Below, one piece after another: positions 1 to 5,407 of a stretch of DNA of 9,636 bases (positions within the stretch are counted from its first letter, which is position 1; each line of letters begins with the position of its first letter). Position numbers and translations under genes: made by a program. The DNA comes from SIG440 sp045647905 (GTDB taxonomy: Bacteria; Bacillota; Clostridia; Monoglobales; Monoglobaceae), in contig JAZRMZ010000163.1 of the NCBI GenBank assembly GCA_045647905.1, forward strand, positions 1 through 9,636, read 5' to 3'. The notes beneath the pieces were generated by a model. The model saw only the letters and a list, made by a program, of their open reading frames with translations, ran no database searches and was not told the DNA's origin.

Positions 1-8
1 GCATTTTT

Positions 9-211
9 GCAGGGGCGGGGTTACATCCCAATATCATTAAGTTAAGGAAGAGAATAGAATGTCATTCTGAGCGAAGCCAAAGGCGAAGTCGAAGAATCTG
101 TCCAAAAACAAAGATTCTTCACTGCGTTCAGAATGACAAACCGCCTAACTTAATGGCATTGGGTTACATCCCCGCCCCTTTGTTCGTGAGGGCGCAGAGG
201 CCCTCCCCTAC
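9..211. repeat. Composite GC-rich inverted-repeat element, interrupted
   Basis: The outer ends are imperfect inverted repeats: GCAGGGGCGGGG at 9-20, and CCCTCCCCTAC at 201-211, whose complement reads GTAGGGGAGGG. Inside are two stem-loops. One would have 10-bp arms AGGGGCGGGG (11-20) and CCCCGCCCCT (170-179), but these are now pulled apart by an insertion. The other is GAGGGC (188-193), loop GCAGAG, GCCCTC (200-205). GC-rich intergenic repeats of this look are common in clostridial genomes; that is general recollection, not a search result. No protein-coding potential is visible. The element ends about 70 bp before the rsmE promoter. Confidence 0.6.
30..160. mobile_element. MITE-like palindromic element with 12-bp target duplication
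   Basis: This is a 131-bp non-coding element with nested inverted repeats. The terminal arms are 30-47 (starting AATATCATTAAGTTA) and 144-160, whose complement starts AATGCCATTAAGTTA. The inner arms are 61-98 and 112-136: GTCATTCTGA pairs with TCAGAATGAC, and GAAGAATCT with AGATTCTTC. The left inner arm carries about 13 extra bases of GCGAAG-like repeats (74-88). The element is bracketed by a perfect 12-bp direct repeat, GGGTTACATCCC, at 18-29 and 161-172. Removing the element and one copy restores a perfect 10-bp-arm hairpin in the host repeat, which is strong internal evidence for insertion. It has no transposase, so it would need one acting in trans. Confidence 0.75.
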
Positions 212-279
212 AAATTTGAATATGTATACACAGAAATGATTAAAACAACAGCTCTTTTTTAATATTTCGAAATTTATAC

Positions 280-308
280 TTGAAATTTTTTGTCATATAT
301 GGTAAAAT
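280..308 (+). promoter_or_regulatory. Sigma-A-type promoter for rsmE
   Basis: TTGAAA at 280-285 is followed by a 17-base spacer and TAAAAT at 303-308. A TGG just before the -10 (300-302) gives a TGn extended -10. Transcription would start near 314-316, leaving a leader of about 40 bases before the rsmE ATG at 358. The TTG of the -35 box is in frame with rsmE and could be mistaken for its start codon, but no ribosome binding site precedes it. Confidence 0.75.
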
Positions 309-341
309 GTCTGTTGGAATTAAGTTTGACACTATTTCCGC

Positions 342-349
342 AGAAAGGA
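342..349 (+). promoter_or_regulatory. Ribosome binding site that fixes the rsmE start
   Basis: AGAAAGGA lies 8 bases before the ATG at 358. It supports 358 as the start rather than the in-frame TTG at 280. Confidence 0.7.
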
Positions 350-357
350 AAACGCTT

Positions 358-1104
358 ATGCGCAGATTTTTTACGGAACCTCAGAATATTTCGGGCAATA
401 TTGCAGAAATTTTTGAGGACGCAAAGCACATTGAAAAGGTGCTGAGAATGAATTGCGGTGACAAAATCCTGGTTTTTGACGGTACGGGAGCCGAATATAC
501 GGCTCAGCTTGTTTCGATTGAAAAATCGGTCTGCAAGGCTGAGATTCTTGAAAAAAACTATTCCCTTTCCGAACCCAAAATCAAAATCACGCTGTTTCAG
601 GCACTCCCAAAGGCAGGAAAAATGGAAACCATTATTCAAAAAGCCGTTGAACTGGGGGTTTTTGAAATTGTTCCCGTGATGACCGAAAGATGCGTCACAA
701 AAATAAACAACAAAGCCGCAGGCGAAGAAAAGACAAAACGCTGGAACAAGGTTTCGGTTGAAGCCGTGAAGCAATGCGGCAGAGGTCTTGTGCCAAAAAT
801 TCACGAGCCTGTTTCATTTGAAAAAGCGGTTGAAATGCTGAAAAATCTGCAAGTTCCTCTTATGCCCTACGAAATGCTTGGGCATGAAGGTCAAAAAGGG
901 CTGAAAGAAATTCTGAATTCCGACCGTGAGGCAAGCGAATTTGGTATTTTCGTGGGGCCTGAAGGCGGTTTTGCGGATAGTGAAGCAGAATATGCCGTGG
1001 GCAACGGAATAAAGGCAATCGGTCTGGGCAGAAGGATTCTCCGTACAGAAACCGTGGCAAGTGCGCTTATTCCCATGATTATGTTCGACAGAGACGAACT
1101 CTAA
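358..1104 (+). CDS. rsmE: 16S rRNA (uracil-1498-N3)-methyltransferase RsmE
   Basis: RsmE methylates N3 of U1498 in helix 44 of 16S rRNA in the assembled 30S subunit, using S-adenosylmethionine. The 248-residue product matches the usual family length. The start (MRRFFTEP) resembles the normal RsmE start, which opens a small PUA-like domain (about residues 1-70). The rest is the SPOUT methyltransferase domain with its hallmarks: ALPKAGKMETIIQKAVELGV (82-101), a glycine-rich FVGPEGGF (198-205), and LGRRILRTETV (223-233), which belong to the trefoil-knot SAM site. Start 358 is chosen over TTG 280 because the latter is the promoter -35 box. A membrane-protein gene follows 49 bp downstream and is probably co-transcribed. 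In many Firmicutes rsmE sits beside prmA; here the upstream neighbour is repeat DNA instead. Confidence 0.95.
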   Translation: MRRFFTEPQNISGNIAEIFEDAKHIEKVLRMNCGDKILVFDGTGAEYTAQLVSIEKSVCKAEILEKNYSLSEPKIKITLFQALPKAGKMETIIQKAVELGVFEIVPVMTERCVTKINNKAAGEEKTKRWNKVSVEAVKQCGRGLVPKIHEPVSFEKAVEMLKNLQVPLMPYEMLGHEGQKGLKEILNSDREASEFGIFVGPEGGFADSEAEYAVGNGIKAIGLGRRILRTETVASALIPMIMFDRDEL

Positions 1105-1137
1105 TTTGTCAAACTACAAAAGGTCCTTAAAACGGAC

Positions 1138-1144
1138 AGAAAGG
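1138..1144 (+). promoter_or_regulatory. Ribosome binding site for the membrane-protein gene
   Basis: AGAAAGG lies 9 bases before the ATG at 1154 and is nearly identical to the rsmE site. It favours 1154 over the in-frame TTG at 1106, which overlaps the end of the rsmE region and has no such signal. Confidence 0.65.
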
Positions 1145-1153
1145 CTTTTTATT

Positions 1154-1663
1154 ATGGCAGTAAAAACAAATCAGGAACTCAAAAAACAAAAAAAAGCTGA
1201 AAAGCGAGCAAAGGTTGACAAAATAACCAACTGGTTTATGATAAACCTGGCATGGGGTATTTTCAGTTTTATTATTCTTCGTTATTTACAGAATCCAATC
1301 ATGACGGATTATGACAACACTGTCAGAAACGTTCTGGGAATACTGGGTATCATCATTGGCGTTGCAGCTGTTGCACTTTTTGCAATCCGTGCAACCCTCA
1401 ACTACAAAGAACTGAAGTTTGTGAAGAACAAGAACCGTGTTCTGAACTACGGTATCTTCACCGCAATTGTTGCAATTGTTCTCGTTTATCTCAAGTTCTA
1501 CACAAACGTGAGAAATGTTGTTGTTGCAATTCTTCCCTTCACACAGAGCTTCCACACAAACTTCTGGATAACAAACGGACTTTCATATGCAATCTGGGGC
1601 TATCTCCTCATCGCATTTATTTATACCGCAGTTAAAATTGCTTTAATCGAAAAGAAAAAATAA
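1154..1663 (+). CDS. Unrecognised four-helix membrane protein
   Basis: I do not recognise this 169-residue protein. The first 25 residues are very basic (repeated KKQKK and AEKRAK stretches), followed by four hydrophobic segments at about 26-46, 58-79, 97-115 and 143-164, with another fairly hydrophobic stretch at 119-130. The tail is IEKKK. Lys/Arg-rich segments at both ends and at 85-96 suggest, by the positive-inside rule, that both ends face the cytoplasm. There are no cysteines, catalytic motifs or signal-peptide cleavage site. It follows rsmE by 49 bp on the same strand with its own ribosome binding site, so it is probably the second gene of that operon. That position does not reveal a function, since rsmE has mixed neighbours. 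The protein looks genuine: it starts well, has no shifts, and ends shortly before a terminator. Confidence 0.75.
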   Translation: MAVKTNQELKKQKKAEKRAKVDKITNWFMINLAWGIFSFIILRYLQNPIMTDYDNTVRNVLGILGIIIGVAAVALFAIRATLNYKELKFVKNKNRVLNYGIFTAIVAIVLVYLKFYTNVRNVVVAILPFTQSFHTNFWITNGLSYAIWGYLLIAFIYTAVKIALIEKKK

Positions 1664-1684
1664 GCAAAAGCTAAAAAACGCCAT

Positions 1685-1754
1685 AACCACCGGTAAACCG
1701 TTGGTTGGCACCACCCCCAGAAGGGGTTATTGCAGTCTCAACCTCTGTAAGAGG
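1685..1754 (+). repeat. Cluster of three small hairpins (possible mobile-element end)
   Basis: Three short hairpins sit in a row between the membrane-protein gene and the terminator: AACCACCGG, loop TAAA, CCGTTGGTT (1685-1706, one mismatch); CCCC, loop AGAA, GGGG (1715-1726); and CCTCT, loop GTA, AGAGG (1742-1754). Nothing here looks coding. The first hairpin resembles the imperfect end hairpins recognised by IS200/IS605-type transposases, but no transposase gene is present, so this could be a remnant or a structured RNA tail. The identity is a guess; the hairpins themselves are plain in the sequence. Confidence 0.4.
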
Positions 1755-1785
1755 CTCTGAAAATTTGACACTACATTACAAAAAC

Positions 1786-1815
1786 AAACAGCCGCTCACG
1801 TGCGGCTGTTTTTAT
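1786..1815. terminator. Bidirectional intrinsic terminator between converging genes
   Basis: The stem is AAACAGCCGC (1786-1795), loop TCACGT, GCGGCTGTTT (1802-1811): ten perfect pairs. On the plus strand it runs into a T-run, ending the rsmE unit. On the minus strand the A-rich flank (1778-1788) gives a T-rich tract after the hairpin, ending the sugar-isomerase unit. It lies between the two converging transcription units. Confidence 0.9.
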
Positions 1816-1839
1816 ATTATTTATCTGTGGTTTCGCAAA

Positions 1840-2673
1840 TTAAAGTCCGAGAGTTCTGAGATATTCACGGCTCATCTTTGCAGTTTCAAGAGTGGGTGTG
1901 TCATATGAATCATCCTGTTCAACAATTACATATTCAACGCCTGTTTCCTCTGCTGCAGCAAGAATTTCATCAAAATTCTGAATACCACATCCCACAGGAC
2001 GGAATCTGAAGCCTGTTTCTTCCTTTGAAGGCTTTTCCTGTTCTTCGCCGCTGTTGCCGATAAGTGCATAAACCGGACCGGCACCAAGTTTTTCGCACTC
2101 AAAATCCTTCAGATGCAGAACTTCAAGTCTGCCTGTATATTTTCTCATATACGCTGCAGGGTCTTCACCTGCATAATGCACCCAGCAGGTGTCAATCTGA
2201 GGCTGAATACTCTCAGAGGGGATTTCTTCATACAGCCAGTCAAGAAGGTACTTTCCATCAACCTTGTTAAATTCAAAATCATGGTTATGATAAAGAAGCT
2301 GAATACCGTTTTCCTTGAGAGCTTTACCATATGCCGTAAAGTCTGCAACCGTTTTTTCCCAGCCTTCAGTACCTTTGAGCTTTTCCGCCTCATACCACGG
2401 AATAACCGCATATTTAATTCCAATTGTTTTGAAATATTCAATTGTTCCCTCCGGGTCATCAAGAAACGGACCAATGGGCTGATGAACCGAAATTGCCGTA
2501 ATACCGTATTTATCCAGCACAGCCTTTACTTCTTCGGCAGGATAATTATAAAATCCTGCAAACTCAACATAGTCATAACCCATTTCCTTTACGGCTTTCA
2601 GGGTTGCATCCATATCCTCCGTCATTTTGTCACGAACTGAAAAAAGTTGAAGTCCAACTTTAAATTTTTTCAT
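1840..2673 (-). CDS. Sugar phosphate isomerase/epimerase family protein (TIM barrel)
   Basis: The protein has 277 residues, the usual length for the xylose-isomerase-like AP-endonuclease-2 TIM-barrel family. It opens with KVGLQLFSVRD (5-15), the typical first beta strand. Metal- and substrate-site segments follow: VEFAG (36-40), the LLYHNHDFEF block (126-135), IDTCWVHYAGEDP (160-172), LEVLHLKDF (183-191) and the late EQD (252-254). Members bind a divalent metal and isomerise or epimerise sugars, inosose or keto-acids such as hydroxypyruvate; the exact substrate cannot be read here. The ATG at 2673 is preceded by GAGGAG with good spacing. The gene starts 26 bp after the end of a broken Gfo/Idh/MocA dehydrogenase, a classic partner in inositol and sugar catabolism, so it is probably the surviving half of a two-gene sugar pathway unit. 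It ends close to the shared terminator. Confidence 0.85.
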   Translation of the reverse strand: MKKFKVGLQLFSVRDKMTEDMDATLKAVKEMGYDYVEFAGFYNYPAEEVKAVLDKYGITAISVHQPIGPFLDDPEGTIEYFKTIGIKYAVIPWYEAEKLKGTEGWEKTVADFTAYGKALKENGIQLLYHNHDFEFNKVDGKYLLDWLYEEIPSESIQPQIDTCWVHYAGEDPAAYMRKYTGRLEVLHLKDFECEKLGAGPVYALIGNSGEEQEKPSKEETGFRFRPVGCGIQNFDEILAAAEETGVEYVIVEQDDSYDTPTLETAKMSREYLRTLGL

Positions 2674-2699
2674 AATTACTCCTCACTTTCATTTTGTTT

Positions 2700-3009
2700 T
2701 TATATTTCAGGAATTTCCACCTTTACTTCCTGACCCAACTTGCTTGATTTGTTTATTGCATCAATAAACGACCTGATTTTGTAATAAAAGCAGCCCTTTT
2801 CAAGAGGCGGAAGCATGGGGAATTCCGTCACCACATCCTTGCCCGCAATTCTCTGATAAAGCTTCAGATCTCCACCGATTGAACCGTTCCAGCATTCTGT
2901 TGATGGGATTCTGAGGCTGCCCTATGATACCTATTCTCACTGTTTTGCTTGTGTCAATAACTTCCTCGCTCTGGTCATATTTGAAAGCATCCAAATCAAT
3001 TTTTGCCAT
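2700..3009 (-). pseudogene. Gfo/Idh/MocA-type dehydrogenase remnant, internally deleted
   Basis: Two pieces of one protein remain. From ATG 3009 the frame reads MAKIDLDAFKYDQ then KTVRIGIIG, the first beta strand and start of the Rossmann glycine motif of this NAD(P)-dependent oxidoreductase family. Right after GIIG the sequence jumps to material typical of the family's C-terminus, in another frame: SLRIPSTECWNG, then DLKLYQRIAGKD, then FYYKIRSFIDAINKSSK, ending at TAA 2700-2702. Family members have about 330-400 residues and only about 100 are left, so most of the middle is gone and the ends are out of frame. The join is near 2925. In the first frame translation runs on with nonsense to 2800. 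Family assignment of the ends is from motif memory. The remnant is followed 26 bp later by the sugar isomerase. Confidence 0.75.
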
Positions 3010-3102
3010 ACCCGCCGTTTCCTTATATGCCGTGTGCATATCCATTCCCGTGTCCTTATGCCCTGCATCTCTCAACTTGTCGGGCTTTGTGTTGTGGAAA
3101 AT
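3010..3102 (-). other. Intergenic gap after the flavoprotein, open in the same frame
   Basis: This 93-bp gap lies between the flavoprotein stop and the dehydrogenase remnant. After the TAA at 3103-3105 the same frame stays open and reads into the remnant (HNTKPDKLRDAG, then DMHTAYKETAG, up to its ATG at 3009). AAGGAA sits a few bases before that ATG and could serve as its ribosome binding site. I see no terminator hairpin, so the flavoprotein operon may read through into the sugar genes. Confidence 0.4.
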
Positions 3103-4707
3103 TTATATGCTTTTTTGATTTGTGTAGTTGGGAAGAAGCTTGGGCGAAACCGTTTCGGTAACAATTCCTGCATCGGCAATTTCCTTTTCAAACTTCCGGA
3201 TATGTGAAAGGGAGAGCTTTCCAACCTTGACACTCTTAGCCTTGGCCGCGGCATTCTTTCCCGCACTTCTGCCAAATACGATGATGTCAAGCAGAGAGTT
3301 ACCCATAAGTCTGTTTTTTCCGTGGATTCCGCCAACAGCTTCGCCTGCAACAAAGAGGTTTTCAACGTTTGTTGTCATACAGTCGGGGGTTATATCAAGA
3401 CCGCCGTTCTGATAATGAAGTGTGGGATAAACCAGAATGGGTTCCTTGCGGATGTCAATTCCGTATTTTTCAAACATACGCATCATTGCAGGGATTCTTT
3501 TTTCAATTGTTCCCTCGCCGCCGATTTTTTCTATCATAGGGGTGTCAAGCCATACAGCCTTTCCTTTTCCTGTATCTAAACCATTGTTTCGTTCTGAACA
3601 TTCACGGATAATAGAAGCCGCAGTAACGTCACGGGTTTCAAGGGGATGCATAAATACTTCGCCCTTTTCATTCACGAGCTTTGCACCCAGTGAACGAACT
3701 TTTTCCGTAACAAGTGCTCCGAAAATCTGTTCAGGATAAGCGACACCTGTGGGATGATACTGAAGTGTTTCGGCATAAAGAAGCTTTGCACCTGCACGGT
3801 AGCCGAGAACCAGACCGTCCGCAGTTGCACCGTAATGATTCGACGTGGGGAAACCCTGATAATGCATACGGCCTGCACCGCCTGTTGCAATGATAACTGT
3901 TTTTGCCTTTGCAACAAGAAGCTCTTTTGTTTCCATATTCATCACAACAGCACCTGCCGCATTGCCGGTTTCGTCAAGAATCAGCTCGATTGCAGCAGTG
4001 AAGTCAACAACGGGAATATTGCGGTTCAGAACTTCGTCACGAAGAGTTCTCATAATTTCAGCACCGGAATAGTCCTTTGCCGCGTGCATTCTCTTTCTTG
4101 AAGTTCCGCCGCCGTGAGTTGTCACCATTGTTCCGTCTTCTTCTTTGTCAAATTCAACACCAAGATTGCTGAGCCACAAAATTGCTTCGGGGGCATCGCA
4201 AACAAGTTTTGACAAAAGCTCTCTCTTTGCGGCAAAGTGTCCGCCGCCAAAAGCATCAATAAAGTGGATTGCAGGCGAATCGTTGGGCTTGTCAGCCGCC
4301 TGAATACCGCCTTCTGCCATCATTGTGTTTGCATCACCCATTCTGAGCTTTGTGACAATCATAACATCGGCACCTGCTTCGTGAGCTTCGATTGCCGCAG
4401 ATGCACCTGCACCGCCGCCGCCGATAATCAAAACATCCGTCTCAAAATCGGGATTTTCCAGATCAACGCAGTCCTTTGTTATACGGCTGTGTGCCTGCAA
4501 GATTTCAGCAAGCTCAATGGGAACTTTTTCGCCCTTGTTGGGGCCGATTCTGAGAACATCAAATTCCTCCTGTTTGTAGTCCGGATGAAAAGCCGCAAGC
4601 AAATCTTCCTTCTGCTTGGCAGTCATACGTTCCGGCTCGAATGCAACATTTGCTTCCCGTGCTGCTTCAACTGCGGCAAGAGATTTCTGAAATCTTTCCG
4701 AATACAT
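3103..4707 (-). CDS. Fumarate reductase-type flavoprotein subunit (soluble, TfrA/FrdA-like)
   Basis: This 534-residue FAD protein belongs to the succinate dehydrogenase/fumarate reductase/aspartate oxidase family. The FAD-binding motif is DVLIIGGGGAGASAAIEAHE (91-110). Compared from memory with E. coli FrdA, the active-site residues all have counterparts: His318 in HPTG, Glu335 and Arg338 (TEKVR), Arg359 (ETRD), His431 (LHYQNGG) and Arg466 (NRLMGNS). That suggests a dicarboxylate such as fumarate as substrate. The His that carries covalent FAD in membrane enzymes is replaced by Asn127 (ANTMMAEGG), so FAD should be non-covalent. About 85 residues precede the FAD domain, longer than usual, and only about 50 follow the GR-SAGK motif, so the usual helical C-terminal domain is missing. 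There are no membrane segments. GGAGG precedes the ATG, and the gene starts 13 bp after its iron-sulfur partner. L-aspartate oxidase is less likely, given the iron-sulfur partner and no nad genes nearby. Confidence 0.88.
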   Translation of the reverse strand: MYSERFQKSLAAVEAAREANVAFEPERMTAKQKEDLLAAFHPDYKQEEFDVLRIGPNKGEKVPIELAEILQAHSRITKDCVDLENPDFETDVLIIGGGGAGASAAIEAHEAGADVMIVTKLRMGDANTMMAEGGIQAADKPNDSPAIHFIDAFGGGHFAAKRELLSKLVCDAPEAILWLSNLGVEFDKEEDGTMVTTHGGGTSRKRMHAAKDYSGAEIMRTLRDEVLNRNIPVVDFTAAIELILDETGNAAGAVVMNMETKELLVAKAKTVIIATGGAGRMHYQGFPTSNHYGATADGLVLGYRAGAKLLYAETLQYHPTGVAYPEQIFGALVTEKVRSLGAKLVNEKGEVFMHPLETRDVTAASIIRECSERNNGLDTGKGKAVWLDTPMIEKIGGEGTIEKRIPAMMRMFEKYGIDIRKEPILVYPTLHYQNGGLDITPDCMTTNVENLFVAGEAVGGIHGKNRLMGNSLLDIIVFGRSAGKNAAAKAKSVKVGKLSLSHIRKFEKEIADAGIVTETVSPKLLPNYTNQKSI

Positions 4708-4720
4708 ATTCTTTTCCTCC

Positions 4721-5395
4721 TCACTTTTCTATGTCACGGGTATTATAAAGCTCTTTCATTTCCTCAACAGGCTTTTGCATAAGAGCTTCAATCAATTCTT
4801 TGAAGTCGCCGTTTTCAATTTCCTTAACACGGTCTTCCAGATGACCGCATCCGGGAGCCAGATACTTTCCGTTGATTCTTCTTGCAAGCATTGCAACCTG
4901 AGGATGGGAAATTCCTGCAGGACATCTTGAAGAACATACTCCGCACATTACACAGTCAAAGGATTCTTCTGCACATTTTTCAAAATCGCCACGCTGAGCA
5001 TAGGCAATATACTGCATAACGTCAAGCCCCTGAGTGCAGCTTTTTGTGCAGGCATTACAGCCGATACAAGCATAAATTTCGGGATAAAGCTGCATCATAA
5101 CCGACTCATTCACGGGAATATTTTCAATGTCATAGCCTTGCTTAACAAGGGGAAAGAAAGGCAGGGTTGCAATATACATATTATCCTTAACCGTGGTCTG
5201 ACAAGCAAGACAAGTCTTCAGCTCCTTATCGCCATTTATGCGGTAAACGGTTGCACAGGCACCGCAAAAACCGTTGCGGCAACCGCAACCACGAACCAGC
5301 TGATAGCCCACATACTCCATAGCCGTCATAATTGTTAAATTTTCTGGCACTTGGTATTTTTTGCCGAAAAGATATATATTAACTAATTTTTCCAT
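4721..5395 (-). CDS. Fumarate reductase-type iron-sulfur subunit (SdhB/TfrB-like)
   Basis: This 224-residue electron carrier pairs with the flavoprotein that follows 13 bp later. The N-terminal plant-type 2Fe-2S domain (about 1-75) has Cys39, Cys44, Cys47 and Cys62 (CRNGFCGAC, then KTCLAC), plus an extra Cys37. Two CxxCxxCxxxC motifs follow: Cys110/113/116/120 (ACIGCNACTKSC) and Cys148/151/154/158 (DCVMCGVCSSRCP). Canonical SdhB/FrdB carry 2Fe-2S, 4Fe-4S and 3Fe-4S centres; here both C-terminal motifs are full four-cysteine sets, suggesting two 4Fe-4S clusters. The protein stops about 65 residues after the last motif. It therefore lacks the CCG cysteine-rich domains that archaeal TfrB carries for disulfide reduction, and it has no quinone-site or membrane-anchor partner. 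The start ATG has GGAGAGG upstream. The gene begins 12 bp after the FlxA-like gene ends. Its role would be to pass electrons from the Flx/Hdr part to the flavoprotein. Confidence 0.87.
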   Translation of the reverse strand: MEKLVNIYLFGKKYQVPENLTIMTAMEYVGYQLVRGCGCRNGFCGACATVYRINGDKELKTCLACQTTVKDNMYIATLPFFPLVKQGYDIENIPVNESVMMQLYPEIYACIGCNACTKSCTQGLDVMQYIAYAQRGDFEKCAEESFDCVMCGVCSSRCPAGISHPQVAMLARRINGKYLAPGCGHLEDRVKEIENGDFKELIEALMQKPVEEMKELYNTRDIEK

Positions 5396-5407
5396 GTTAC
5401 CTCTCCT

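Noticed and set aside
274..804. Minus-strand open frame opposite rsmE
   Set aside because: It is a shadow of rsmE, whose family motifs fix the true strand and frame.
1664..1839. Riboswitch or CRISPR repeat in the convergent gap
   Set aside because: The hairpins lie at the 3' end of a gene, not in a leader, and there are no regularly spaced repeats.
2113..2640. Plus-strand open frame opposite the sugar isomerase
   Set aside because: It is antisense to a protein with clear TIM-barrel motifs, and no start signal supports it.
3103..4707. L-aspartate oxidase (NadB)
   Set aside because: The fold and active site are shared, but the dedicated iron-sulfur partner 13 bp upstream and the absence of nadA or nadC argue for a fumarate-reductase-type subunit.
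3103..4707. C-terminal truncation of the flavoprotein
   Set aside because: The short C-terminus ends cleanly in frame with continued family-like sequence (KVGKLSLSHIRKFEKE, then SPKLLPNY), so it looks like a natural short subtype and not damage.
4237..4782. Long plus-strand open frame opposite the flavoprotein start
   Set aside because: It lies antisense to a well-supported flavoprotein and iron-sulfur gene, has no ribosome binding site, and its translation is cysteine-rich nonsense with no family resemblance.
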